NCBI RefSeq assembly: GCF_001429545.1
Contig: NZ_LMSP01000001.1
Span: 415,189 to 479,188 of the forward strand
DNA from: Paenibacillus sp. Soil787
GTDB taxonomy: Bacteria > Bacillota > Bacilli > Paenibacillales > NBRC-103111
Reading direction: 5' to 3'
DNA: 64,000 bases
Shown in pieces: positions 29,985 to 38,640 of the stretch; within the stretch, counting starts at the first letter, position 1, and every line of letters begins with the position of its first letter. The notes beneath the pieces are model-generated. The model did no database searches. It was not told the origin of the DNA and worked only from the letters and a program-made list of their open reading frames with translations. A program made the position numbers and the translations under genes.

Positions 29985-31517
29985 GTGACGACATGGCTAC
30001 GGAAATGGTTTGTGAGCAGTCCGCCCCTTATGGTTGAAGATAAAAATATTCTGGAAAAGGAAGTTGTAACGTCTAATATCGAACAAAACGAAGCCTTTGT
30101 GAAACAAATGTTTCTCGGATGCTCGGATTTGGTTTGCCACAACATTTATGAGGTTGACGGGAAGGTCCAGCGATTAATTGTCTATCTTGAAACTTTAACT
30201 GGCGAAAAAAAATTGAGCGAGCTTGTCTTAAAACCATATAAACGGAGTGCTGAAGAATCGGAAACATGGGATAGCGAGTCAATTCCTGTCGTTAAATCAG
30301 TAACGTCGTCGAATTGGGCGGATATCGTCAAACTTATGCTGCGCGGGTATGCCATCGTGTTTACTGCTGGTGAAGCGAGTGCCGTTTGTATTCCAGTAAA
30401 TAACTTGGTTCATCGGAGCATCGAAGAACCTTCGTCGGAACCGGTTATCCGTGGTCCCAAAGAGGGATTCATCGAAAGGCAATCCGTGAATGTAGGGCTG
30501 TTGCGCAACTATATTCGTACTCCTCGTCTGAAAACGGAAGCCTTCACCGTAGGCGAGATTACGGAAACTAGTGTATTAGTGACTTATATCGAAGGACTTG
30601 CCGATGAATCGGTCGTTAACCAGGTACGAGATAAAATCGCCTCTATCCAGATTGATGGTGTATTAGAGAGTGGTTACATTCAGGAAATGATGCGGCAAGA
30701 CAATCCATTCCCCCTTTTTCCAACGTTTCAAGTCACAGAACGGCCTGATGTCGTAGCAGGGGGACTATTAGAAGGTAGAGTAGCAATTCTGGTCGATAAT
30801 ACCCCTTTCGTTCTTGTTGTTCCAGTTACTTTTTGGACCGGTATGCAGGCAAGCGAAGATTACTATCTAAGTTACCCGATAGCTACTTTCGTGCGGTGGA
30901 TCCGATTTATTTTCTTGTTTATTGTTGTCTTTGCCCCTTCTTTTTTTGTAGCGGTGACCACGTATCATCAGGAAATGATACCCACCAGTTTATTGTTGAG
31001 CATCGCCTCCGCTCGGGAACCGGTGCCATTGCCGATTATGATAGAAGTCTTGTTGATGGAAATCATGTTTGAAGCTTTACGCGAGGCCGGGCTTCGTTTA
31101 CCAAGAACGATAGGGCAGACAGTAAGCATCGTCGGTGTGCTGGTCATCGGGCAGGCGGCCGTACAGGCGGGCATTATTTCGGCTCCCACCGTTATCGTCG
31201 TATCTACGACAGGTATTGCCGCCTTTGTTATCCCGCGATTTAATTTTGCCAATGGGATCCGTTTGCTTCGGTTTCCGATCATCTTCTTGGCGGGATCGCT
31301 GGGATTATACGGTATAGCGCTCGGTTTTTTGGGAATTTTACTCCACGTTGTGCATTTGAAATCTTTCGGAGTTCCCTATTTTACACCGGTGGCTCCCTTT
31401 TCCATAAGAGCGCTTAAAGATGCTTGGCTCCGGTTTCCCCGAAAAAATGGCGTCGGCCTATCCGCACCCACTTACGAAAGTGCTACTAAAGCGCAACAGC
31501 GTGAAGGAGGAGAATAG
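29985..31517 (+). CDS. GerA-type spore germination protein (A subunit, locus 2)
   Basis: A subunit of a second germinant receptor. It has an N-terminal soluble domain (NEAFVKQMFLGCSDLVCHNI), the segment GPKEGFIERQSVNVGLLRNY typical of GerA proteins (GxxEGFxE), and FPTFQVTERPDVVAGGLLEG. The membrane domain has about five helices including LRLPRTIGQTVSIVGVLVIG. The start chosen is GTG 29985, with AAGGA at 29971-29975; a GTG at 29961 and ATG at 29967 are in frame but sit at the predicted transcript start. It is followed directly by a GerC gene. Confidence 0.92.
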   Translation: MTTWLRKWFVSSPPLMVEDKNILEKEVVTSNIEQNEAFVKQMFLGCSDLVCHNIYEVDGKVQRLIVYLETLTGEKKLSELVLKPYKRSAEESETWDSESIPVVKSVTSSNWADIVKLMLRGYAIVFTAGEASAVCIPVNNLVHRSIEEPSSEPVIRGPKEGFIERQSVNVGLLRNYIRTPRLKTEAFTVGEITETSVLVTYIEGLADESVVNQVRDKIASIQIDGVLESGYIQEMMRQDNPFPLFPTFQVTERPDVVAGGLLEGRVAILVDNTPFVLVVPVTFWTGMQASEDYYLSYPIATFVRWIRFIFLFIVVFAPSFFVAVTTYHQEMIPTSLLLSIASAREPVPLPIMIEVLLMEIMFEALREAGLRLPRTIGQTVSIVGVLVIGQAAVQAGIISAPTVIVVSTTGIAAFVIPRFNFANGIRLLRFPIIFLAGSLGLYGIALGFLGILLHVVHLKSFGVPYFTPVAPFSIRALKDAWLRFPRKNGVGLSAPTYESATKAQQREGGE

Positions 31518-32699
31518 TTGAAACGATGGTTACGAATCGGGATTTTATTGATTCCACTGGTCATTACAGGCTGTTGGGATCGCATGGAAATCAATGATAT
31601 CGGTTTGGTTATGGGAACGGGGCTGGACTTGTTGGAAGACGGTAACATACGGGCGACACTTCAGATTTCTGTGCCTTCCCCATCCTCGCAAACTACCGGA
31701 GGAAGCTCTAAAGAAGGGGACAGATTCTTTCTGATTTCAGAGGTTGGGAAAAGTTTGTCAGATCTTGAACAAAAGCTTCAGCAAAAAATGTCTAGAACGC
31801 TTTTCTTTTCGCATCGCAGTGTTATATTAATCGGGGAATCTTTGGCCAGACATGGCATTAACGACATTCTGGACTCTTTCAGCCGCCAACCGCGGAACCG
31901 GTTAAAAACGTACATATTTGTTGTCAGAGGAATGAAAGCTGAGGATTTGCTGCAAGTCCCTTACCCCTATGAACTGGTTCCCGCGGAAGCCTTGAAAGAA
32001 ATGCAAATTATGAGGGGCGATGGCGTATCCACTACGCTGCGGGATTTTTTGATAGCCTCAGCGAGTGAGGGAATATATCCGGCGGTCGGTGTTTTGGAGC
32101 CGACTCATTTTTTTAGCTCGTCGCAAAAAGATAAGGACGAACTATTTCGTATGAAAGGTACCGCAATTTTTAAATCGTCTGCATTGGTCGGCTTTTTGAA
32201 TAATGAGGAAACGCACGCTTTTCTCTGGTTTAAGAAAAACAAGAAGACGGATAAAATCGTTGCCATTCTGCCTGAAGGAAAGGGGAATGCGGGTTATATT
32301 TTAACGAGCAGCGAAGTCATAATTGAACCGAATATGAAAGGAAATCATCTTCAATTTCATGTCGGTATAAAAGGAACGGGAAATCTGGTTGAAAACAATT
32401 CCCGGCTCGACGTAAGCCAACCGAACAACCATAAGCTTATCAAAAAGGCGTTGGAAAATCAGGTTGAACATGATTTGAAGGTGTTCTTGCGTAAAATACA
32501 AACCCAATACAAAACGGATATCGTAGGCTTTGGCCAGCAATTGCAAAGAAAAGATCCACAAAAGTGGCGGATCGTAGAGGAACAATGGGATAGGTATTTT
32601 GCAGCGGCTGAAATTTCCGTATCCGTGAACCTCACCATCAGCAATACAGGAGTTGTCGGCCCTTCCTTGCAATTGAAAGAAAAGGAGATTATAAAGTGA
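31518..32699 (+). CDS. Ger(x)C family spore germination lipoprotein (C subunit, locus 2)
   Basis: 393 residues. It starts with TTG 31518 immediately after the A-gene stop, behind GGAGGAG. The signal MKRWLRIGILLIPLVITGCW carries the lipobox ITGC and the typical CWDRMEINDIGLVMGTGLD. Further Ger(x)C landmarks are KMSRTLFFSHRSVILIGESL, FSRQPRNRLKTYIFVVRG and MKGTAIFKSSALVGFLNNEE. It overlaps the next small gene by four bases (GTGA), indicating coupling. Confidence 0.92.
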   Translation: MKRWLRIGILLIPLVITGCWDRMEINDIGLVMGTGLDLLEDGNIRATLQISVPSPSSQTTGGSSKEGDRFFLISEVGKSLSDLEQKLQQKMSRTLFFSHRSVILIGESLARHGINDILDSFSRQPRNRLKTYIFVVRGMKAEDLLQVPYPYELVPAEALKEMQIMRGDGVSTTLRDFLIASASEGIYPAVGVLEPTHFFSSSQKDKDELFRMKGTAIFKSSALVGFLNNEETHAFLWFKKNKKTDKIVAILPEGKGNAGYILTSSEVIIEPNMKGNHLQFHVGIKGTGNLVENNSRLDVSQPNNHKLIKKALENQVEHDLKVFLRKIQTQYKTDIVGFGQQLQRKDPQKWRIVEEQWDRYFAAAEISVSVNLTISNTGVVGPSLQLKEKEIIK

Positions 32700-32929
32700 A
32701 ACTTGTCATGTCTACAGGATATGTATTGTGTATTTGCGCGTATACTTTATTTCAATTTCGTCGTTTATGGGGGAGTAATGAGAAGCGGGAGGCTTGGATT
32801 TATGCACTAATTATGACCGTAACCGCTATCATTGGCGCGCTTCTAATAGCGGGCGTGGAACTACCTAGCCTTGTCGTTCCTTACAAATTGCTATTCGAAC
32901 CCCTGGGGAAAATGATTTTATCCCCATAG
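32696..32929 (+). CDS. Small two-helix membrane protein, candidate GerD-type subunit of the receptor
   Basis: 77 residues with two hydrophobic helices (MSTGYVLCICAYTLFQF and IYALIMTVTAIIGALLIAGV) joined by a charged loop RRLWGSNEKREAW. The start is GTG 32696, overlapping the GerC stop as GTGA, so it is translated with the receptor operon. Some Bacillus receptor operons (for example gerU/gerVB of B. megaterium) carry a small two-helix D subunit of about this size that modulates germination. Position, size and topology fit, but no sequence comparison could be made. Its 3' end overlaps the convergent B gene by 12 bases. Confidence 0.6.
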   Translation: MKLVMSTGYVLCICAYTLFQFRRLWGSNEKREAWIYALIMTVTAIIGALLIAGVELPSLVVPYKLLFEPLGKMILSP

Positions 32930-34018
32930 CTTTGCGGTTTTTATTTTGAGAGTATCAACGGCAAGCAATATCAACGGGAGCAGGCTTTGCGTAAAGAGTG
33001 CCAATATTGGATAGGTGAAAGTAATCCAGGCTTGAAATTCAGCTTCATTTTTGAAAATCCAGACTGAGCCGACAGCGGATAACAGAGTTACCGGCACAAC
33101 GGATTTTCGATAATTTGACGTGCCGAACAACTGGCTTGTACTTATGCAAAACATATAGAGCAGCATCGAAATCTTAATGAAAATCCCAAAAATCCATATG
33201 GCAATCGCAATCGCCTCCAACCTTTCCACGGGTCCGATGATTCCAATATATTGGATGACTTTCAAAAAAGCGAATTTCATACGAGGCGTTATCGGACCGA
33301 ACATCATAATGGTAACGATGTCGATAGCTATGATCAACAGGACAACCCCTCCCATTGCCGATAACAAACTCATTCGGACATTTTGCGGCTTTTCGTTTAA
33401 ATATGGGAAGAACCATCCCAAAAAAAAGAATTGGCTCATCCAGGCGGACGGAACCACTGCGCCCTTAAGTACCGGAAGCATTCCCTCCGCTAAAAACGGG
33501 GTCAAGCGGGCCAGTTCAACATCCCGGAAAGAGAAAATGAAGACAGGGATCAGTAGGACGATGATAATGAAAACAATCACTTCATTGCACCTGGCGATAG
33601 CTTCTACTCCTGCCAGTACGGCCAAGCAGGACAATAACAAAATGGAGACGATCAGAGCCAAAGAGGGAGTATTCATCAGAAGGATGGTGTTAAGAAAACC
33701 GGCATGCTCGTTTACAGTGCTGGAAATAAAGAAAAATAAATAATAAGTCAAATAAAATCCTAATATTTTGCCCGCCCAGTTCCCACAAATCTTGACAGTG
33801 TATTGCATGATCGATTGACCGGGATAACGTTTGGACAGAGCGGTCAGTACCCAGATGTTCACGACTCCCGTAAGCGAAGCTGGAAAAATAGACAGCCAGG
33901 CATTCTGCTTGGCGATAGATACCATAATTCCAGGTACAGATAAAATGAGCGTAGAAACAATAAAGGTGAAAAAAAGTAAGCTTAACTGATTTCCGGATAT
34001 TTTTCCGCTTAATTGCAC
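32918..34018 (-). CDS. GerAB-type endospore germination permease (B subunit, locus 2, convergent)
   Basis: 366 residues, about ten transmembrane helices, beginning MQLSGKISGNQLSLLFFTFI and containing the family pattern KRYPGQSIMQYTVKI and ALIVSILLLSCLAVLAGVEA. It is encoded on the minus strand, convergent with and overlapping the A-C-small gene operon by 12 bases, instead of lying between A and C as in most receptor loci. It should be the B partner of the same receptor. The start is GTG 34018; AAGG lies about 11 bases upstream. No clear sigma-G promoter was found upstream of it. Confidence 0.87.
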   Translation of the reverse strand: MQLSGKISGNQLSLLFFTFIVSTLILSVPGIMVSIAKQNAWLSIFPASLTGVVNIWVLTALSKRYPGQSIMQYTVKICGNWAGKILGFYLTYYLFFFISSTVNEHAGFLNTILLMNTPSLALIVSILLLSCLAVLAGVEAIARCNEVIVFIIIVLLIPVFIFSFRDVELARLTPFLAEGMLPVLKGAVVPSAWMSQFFFLGWFFPYLNEKPQNVRMSLLSAMGGVVLLIIAIDIVTIMMFGPITPRMKFAFLKVIQYIGIIGPVERLEAIAIAIWIFGIFIKISMLLYMFCISTSQLFGTSNYRKSVVPVTLLSAVGSVWIFKNEAEFQAWITFTYPILALFTQSLLPLILLAVDTLKIKTAKLWG

Positions 34019-34234
34019 TCTATTTTCACAACCTTTATGCGTAGTTGATATCTCCCTATTTTATCCTTAGTTAACTTGTTTAAACAAAATAAATACACTT
34101 TTCCTAAAGTAACGATTCAAAAAGTTAAGGCTGGGAAGGCAGGCAAGATACATTGGTGCTTCTGCCATGAACGCGGGTAAGGGGCATAAGGCAAAGACAT
34201 CATGTTCTTGTCAACAACAACCGGTTTCAGATGT

Positions 34235-34278
34235 AAAAAGACGACACTCTTAAGTTTCTTAAGAGGCCGTCTTTTTTT
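34235..34278. terminator. Terminator downstream of pspA
   Basis: AAAAAGACG..CTCTTAAG (34235-34254) pairs with CTTAAGAG..CGTCTTTTT (34258-34278). Both strands end in T-runs. It terminates the minus-strand pspA transcript. Confidence 0.85.
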
Positions 34279-34291
34279 GGTACTATTATTG

Positions 34292-34972
34292 TCAGGTAGA
34301 TAATATAACCTGCTTTCTCTCAGCTTTAAGCCGCTCCAGTTCCTGCTGAACCTCGTTCTTGATAAGGCTATTCGTTCCAGCCGAGGCGGGATTGTGATAA
34401 AATCGATCGACCTGAGAGTCTGCGGCGGCTCTCGCTTCCATCTGCCATACCTGTTCCTCCATTCTGGAAAAACCTTTTCGAATGGCATCCGTATCTACGG
34501 AAGCGACGACACGGTTCAGGTCTCGCATAGCCCGAGCGCCATTTGCTCTGGACATTAGAAACCACTTTTGGCTTTGCAGCTCGTCATACAGCGCCTTCGA
34601 AGAATGAAGCGTTTCTTGCAGTATGGCGATTTGCTGCTTCACGGTTTGATACTGCTCTCGATACATGAGGAGCCTATTTTCGCAAATGAGCTTTTCTTCT
34701 ATAGCGAGCTGTGCGATCGTTTCATCATCCCGATCGAGGGCTAGATTTGCTTGTCGGACACGTTTACCGATGAGCTGCTCAAGCTCGCTGATTAACGCAT
34801 CAAAATTGCGCTCTGCTATCAACTGATTCGTGAGCGCGTTCTTAGCGGTAGCGATTTGTTCCTCCAGATCTCTAAGGTACTGCTTGATCATGTAGATCGG
34901 ATTTTCCATTTTATCGAGCATTTCATTGATATCGGCCAATGCAATGTCTTTTACTCTTTTAAAAATTCCCAT
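34292..34972 (-). CDS. pspA: PspA/IM30 family protein
   Basis: 226 residues predicted almost entirely helical/coiled coil: MGIFKRVKDIALADINEMLD, MENPIYMIKQYLRDLEEQIA, then ENRLLMYREQYQTVKQQIAI and SAGTNSLIKNEVQQELERLK. This is the ESCRT-III-like phage-shock family that binds and stabilises damaged cytoplasmic membrane. GGAGGAG precedes ATG 34972. Its start overlaps the small membrane protein gene upstream by 14 bases, so the two are co-expressed. Confidence 0.92.
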   Translation of the reverse strand: MGIFKRVKDIALADINEMLDKMENPIYMIKQYLRDLEEQIATAKNALTNQLIAERNFDALISELEQLIGKRVRQANLALDRDDETIAQLAIEEKLICENRLLMYREQYQTVKQQIAILQETLHSSKALYDELQSQKWFLMSRANGARAMRDLNRVVASVDTDAIRKGFSRMEEQVWQMEARAAADSQVDRFYHNPASAGTNSLIKNEVQQELERLKAERKQVILST

Positions 34973-35264
34973 TTGTTTTCTCCTCCTTGTGAATGTTGCG
35001 TTCCCATTCGTCTAACATGCTCGCCCTGTGACTTAAGGGCATTTGATAGTAAACCGGCGGCGTGGCAGCATCGATTTTTGTAAACCCGTTATTCTGCTTA
35101 TGTGTTCGAAATCTTCTCCACAATAAATATCCAATGAAAACAATGACAAGCATCAATACGATGCTCAGAAGTGGCGATCCATGAAAGCCATGGTGTATAC
35201 CTTCATAGGAACTGCCTCTGAATTGGTGCCAGTATTCCGAGCCGCTTATATGCCTTTCTCCCAT
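34959..35264 (-). CDS. Small single-pass membrane protein coupled to PspA
   Basis: 101 residues. A hydrophilic His/Gly-rich N-terminus (GSSYEGIHHGFHGSP) is followed by one transmembrane helix (LLSIVLMLVIVFIGYLLW) and a basic/hydrophilic tail (HRASMLDEWERNIHKEE). GGAAGGA lies seven bases before ATG 35264. The 14-base overlap with pspA suggests a membrane partner or anchor for PspA. No known family was recognised by eye. Confidence 0.7.
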   Translation of the reverse strand: MGERHISGSEYWHQFRGSSYEGIHHGFHGSPLLSIVLMLVIVFIGYLLWRRFRTHKQNNGFTKIDAATPPVYYQMPLSHRASMLDEWERNIHKEEKTNGNF

Positions 35265-35459
35265 CTCTCATTCCTTCCTCTCTATGGTTTGTCTTACATT
35301 TAGAAGTATAGGCTTGATTTCTTAAGGACAAGTTAAAGCCAACTGAATCATAATTGAAAGGTTGCTGAAAATACGCTGAATGTACGTTCCGGAAAAAATA
35401 CGTTTTCAATGCTTCCAAAAGTAAAGAAGGTTTTCATTCTTGCTTTTTTTTATTGCCTA

Positions 35460-35501
35460 TTTACATGACATAACGTCTTAGTGTACTATTACGTTAATAC
35501 A
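35460..35501 (+). promoter_or_regulatory. Promoter and candidate YtrA-type operator of the ABC operon
   Basis: TTTACA (35460-35465), an 18-base spacer and TACTAT (35484-35489) form a sigma-A-like promoter. An inverted repeat TGTACTAT..TTAATACA (35482-35501) covers the -10, a usual place for a repressor such as the GntR/YtrA protein encoded in this operon. The ribosome site AAGGAGAG follows before 35537. Confidence 0.55.
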
Positions 35502-35536
35502 ATATTTGTTTCTTTTATTAAGAAGGAGAGATTTGG

Positions 35537-36277
35537 ATGAGGGCATGGGTAGCTTTATTAAAAAAAGATTTTAAATTAACAAGAACCGTATTTTTCGTAG
35601 GACTTGTCATGAATTTATTGATTGTCTTGTTGACGTTATATATGGAGATGAAAGCAGATCATACCTTACTTATTTTCATACCCTTAGCAGTTGCTGTTGT
35701 TTTACATATTTTATATGTTCCGATGATTGTCTTTATCAGTTTGAGAACAGAGGCAAATCAGCTGCATCTATGGCTGCATAATCCCGGGCCAGCATCTAGT
35801 TTGTTAATTAGTAAGATACTGAACGGGTTGTTGATGCTCATTATTTCACTAGTGATGTTATATGTGATGTCTGGATTGCTAATCATACCCAAGTTCAACT
35901 TAATTGAAGCGTATTGGACGGATGCTTGGACATCGGGAATAATCATATTTCTTCATATTATTATCATTTCTATCATAATTGGCGTTTGGGTGTTATTTCT
36001 TTGGGCGCTATACCAATCCCTTAAATTCTCCATCGGGCGTTGGAGTTGGTTAGTCGTTATTGGGGCAGTTATCATACCTTATTGGATAGATGTCCTATTG
36101 GAATCCACTAAACTGTATAGTTTAGTAACGAAATGGGGGAGTATGACCTATCATTTTCCTACGTTTTCAATACAACCCATACAAACATATGCAGGAGAAT
36201 ATTTGTATACCTTCATGATCATCATTGGATTATTCTTTCTGAGCGCGTGGATCGTTGACAATAAAGTTGAGGTGTAG
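35537..36277 (+). CDS. ABC-2-like membrane subunit
   Basis: 246 residues with about six hydrophobic helices (FVGLVMNLLIVLLTLYMEM, LLIFIPLAVAVVLHILYVPM, IIFLHIIIISIIIGVWVLFL). The opening MRAWVALLKKDFKLTRTVFF and close spacing to a GntR regulator (2 bases) and an ATPase gene identify it as the membrane part of a YtrA-type ABC system. Related systems respond to cell-wall antibiotics; the substrate here is unknown. Confidence 0.8.
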   Translation: MRAWVALLKKDFKLTRTVFFVGLVMNLLIVLLTLYMEMKADHTLLIFIPLAVAVVLHILYVPMIVFISLRTEANQLHLWLHNPGPASSLLISKILNGLLMLIISLVMLYVMSGLLIIPKFNLIEAYWTDAWTSGIIIFLHIIIISIIIGVWVLFLWALYQSLKFSIGRWSWLVVIGAVIIPYWIDVLLESTKLYSLVTKWGSMTYHFPTFSIQPIQTYAGEYLYTFMIIIGLFFLSAWIVDNKVEV

Positions 36278-36279
36278 GA

Positions 36280-36645
36280 ATGGAAGAATTTAATGCTTCA
36301 AAGCCTATATATTTGCAATTAGCGGATCGAATCAATCGGCAGATTGTTAGCAAAGAATTGAAGGCAGGTGAGAAGCTTCCCTCTGTCCGAGAAATGGGTG
36401 TCAAATACAATGTTAATCCAAACACAATTCAGCGTACTTACAGTGAATTGGAGCGTGAGGGTATCCTGGAAACGAAAAGAGGTCAAGGTACATTTGTCAC
36501 GGAACAAGAGGATCGCTTGGTTCAACAACGTGAAATTTTAAAAAATGAGCAGATCCTATCATTTATCCAGGTGATGAAGGAAATGGGATTCAGCTCGCAT
36601 GAAATCATATCAGGGCTCCAGGATCACTTAAGCAAGTTTGATTGA
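36280..36645 (+). CDS. GntR-family regulator, YtrA subfamily
   Basis: 121 residues: winged helix PIYLQLADRINRQIVSKELK, EKLPSVREMGVKYNVNPNTI and GILETKRGQGTFVTEQEDRL, then a short helical tail without the large effector domain of other GntR families. This is the YtrA pattern, whose members repress their own ABC operon. It lies between the membrane and ATPase genes. Confidence 0.9.
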   Translation: MEEFNASKPIYLQLADRINRQIVSKELKAGEKLPSVREMGVKYNVNPNTIQRTYSELEREGILETKRGQGTFVTEQEDRLVQQREILKNEQILSFIQVMKEMGFSSHEIISGLQDHLSKFD

Positions 36646-36664
36646 AAAAAAGGAGATGAGTAAT

Positions 36665-37354
36665 TTGATTCAATTGACGAATGTTTCTAAAAAATATGTT
36701 AAGCAGCCCGTACTCCATAACATTTCAGTCACTTTGCCCGTAGGTAAAATTATTGGCATTGTGGGTGAAAACGGCAGTGGGAAGTCAACGCTATTGAGAC
36801 TCATTTCTGGACTGTCGCTTCCAACGAGTGGGAGGGTAACCGTAAATGGAGAGACTGCCAATCGAAGAATCAGCAAAGTGGTCTCTTATTTATCGGAGCT
36901 TGGTTCTTTTTATTCTATATTCACAGTACGTGAAGCGATGGATTTTCAGGCTTCCCAATATACGGACTTTAACATGGCCAAAGCGGAAGAAATCATGAAG
37001 TTTATGCAGCTGGAGCCTCATATGAAAATCAAAGATCTCTCGAAAGGAAATCGTGGTCGATTAAAAATCATGCTTACTTTGGCCAGAGAAGTACCCTACA
37101 TCCTAATGGATGAACCGTTGTCCGGACTTGACCCCATGGTACGAGAATCTATCGTTAAAGGAATGATTTCTTATGTTGACTTGGAATCTCAGACCCTCAT
37201 CATGACAAGCCATGAGATTACAGAAATTGAATCATTACTGGACTGCTTCATTGCGATCAAAGGCGGATCATTACTTAGAATGGCTGATGTGGATGAATTA
37301 CATGAATCAGAGGGTCTTGGTATCACGGATTGGATGAAGAAGAATTATGTCTAA
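36665..37354 (+). CDS. ABC transporter ATP-binding protein
   Basis: 229 residues with Walker A GENGSGKST, signature segment DLSKGNRGRLKI (a variant of LSGGQ, as is common in this subfamily), Walker B YILMDEPLSGLDP and the switch His in MTSHEI. The start chosen is TTG 36665 nine bases after AAAGGAG; an in-frame TTG 36638 and ATG 36656 have no usable ribosome site. It pairs with the membrane protein at 35537. Confidence 0.92.
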   Translation: MIQLTNVSKKYVKQPVLHNISVTLPVGKIIGIVGENGSGKSTLLRLISGLSLPTSGRVTVNGETANRRISKVVSYLSELGSFYSIFTVREAMDFQASQYTDFNMAKAEEIMKFMQLEPHMKIKDLSKGNRGRLKIMLTLAREVPYILMDEPLSGLDPMVRESIVKGMISYVDLESQTLIMTSHEITEIESLLDCFIAIKGGSLLRMADVDELHESEGLGITDWMKKNYV

Positions 37355-37372
37355 TAATCATTGGGAGGTAGA

Positions 37373-37774
37373 ATGAACGAGGTCTCATTGTTTCGTCTTT
37401 ATTTGCTGAGGGCGCTGTACCTTCTTATCGTCGTGGGGCTCGGAATCGTGGTATGGCCTGGAGTCATCCACCACGAAAAGCCATGGGAACTTATGGAAGG
37501 AGTGGTCCAATGCATGCTGGCGGCCTTTTCGGCTCTGTCAGTTCTGGGGTTGCGGTATCCGCTGCAAATGCTGCCGTTGCTTCTGTGGGAATTGTTGTGG
37601 AAGTCGATATGGCTTATTGTTGTTGCGCTCCCACTGTGGACCTCCGGTCAAATGGACGAGTCAACCTTGGCGATAGCCTTAGAATGCTTGATAGTCGTGA
37701 TTTTTCCTTTCATCATCCCTTGGCGCTTTGTGTTTGCGCACTATGCGAAGAAGCACGGAGATCGGTGGCGCTGA
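37373..37774 (+). CDS. Four-helix membrane protein, unknown function
   Basis: 133 residues. Four hydrophobic helices (LYLLRALYLLIVVGLGIVVW, CMLAAFSALSVLGLRYPLQM, LLWKSIWLIVVALPLW, IALECLIVVIFPFIIPWRFV) and a short basic tail. ATG 37373 is preceded by GGGAGG at close spacing. It lies 18 bases after the ATPase gene and may be part of the same operon. No function can be assigned. Confidence 0.7.
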   Translation: MNEVSLFRLYLLRALYLLIVVGLGIVVWPGVIHHEKPWELMEGVVQCMLAAFSALSVLGLRYPLQMLPLLLWELLWKSIWLIVVALPLWTSGQMDESTLAIALECLIVVIFPFIIPWRFVFAHYAKKHGDRWR

Positions 37775-37855
37775 GGGAAGATAGACAGCGCAGCCCATGG
37801 TCTGGGAACGTGGTCATTGCTGTAAGGAATTAAATTCAAAAAAGGAGATAAATAA

Positions 37856-38542
37856 ATGAATACTAATAAAAAGAGCGCATTAATTGTAGGAGTACTGTTT
37901 ATACTTGCAGCGGTTACGGCGATAATTGGTCTTATTTTATACGATCCTATCCTAAATGGTCCGGACTACCTGATGAAGGGCTCTGAACATGCCAACCAAG
38001 TGATACTGGGAGCGCTTATGGAGTTAATTCTTGTCGTTTCAGCGGTTGGTACTGCAACTACAATGTTTCCAATTTTAAGAAAATATAATGAAACGATTGC
38101 TCTTTGGCATGTTTGCTTCAGGTTCCTTGAAGCCATTATTATTACTATTGGTATAATCAGCGTACTGTCTCTGTTGACCTTAAGCCGGGAGTTTGCAGCA
38201 GCAGCGGCTCCGGATACCGCCTCTTTTCAAGCTTCGGGTATCGTATTAAAAGCCATACATGACTGGACCTTTCTGCTTGGGCCACTTTTCATGCTGGGCA
38301 TCAACACGATGATGTACAGTTATATATTTTATAAATCCAAGCTCGTACCCAGGTTTATTCCCATCTTGGGTATGACAGGGGCAACACTTGTATTTACTTG
38401 TGCCTTGTTAGTCATGTTCGGTGTCATTCAACAAGTTTCTTTTTGGGGTGCTGTTTTGGCGCTGCCAGTAGCAGCTAATGAAATGATTCTCGCGGTATGG
38501 CTCATCGTTAAAGGATTCAATCAACGAGTTCTGCAACAATAA
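37856..38542 (+). CDS. DUF4386-type membrane protein
   Basis: 228 residues, about six hydrophobic helices, beginning KSALIVGVLFILAAVTAIIG and containing the family-typical FRFLEAIIITIGIISVLSLL and SKLVPRFIPILGMTGATLVF. AAAGGAGAT precedes ATG 37856. It is a single gene closed by a terminator. The family has no established role. Confidence 0.8.
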   Translation: MNTNKKSALIVGVLFILAAVTAIIGLILYDPILNGPDYLMKGSEHANQVILGALMELILVVSAVGTATTMFPILRKYNETIALWHVCFRFLEAIIITIGIISVLSLLTLSREFAAAAAPDTASFQASGIVLKAIHDWTFLLGPLFMLGINTMMYSYIFYKSKLVPRFIPILGMTGATLVFTCALLVMFGVIQQVSFWGAVLALPVAANEMILAVWLIVKGFNQRVLQQ

Positions 38543-38580
38543 AAATTGGCTCATAAATAATAACAATTGCGAATGCAAAT

Positions 38581-38608
38581 AAACCCCGGGGGCAGCCTCG
38601 GGGTTTTG
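38581..38608 (+). terminator. Terminator after DUF4386 gene
   Basis: AAACCCCG (38581-38588) pairs with CGGGGTTT (38599-38606), followed by TTG. GC-rich stem directly downstream of the gene. Confidence 0.75.
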
Positions 38609-38640
38609 TTGGAGATTTTATGATGTAGAAGCTGATCTAA

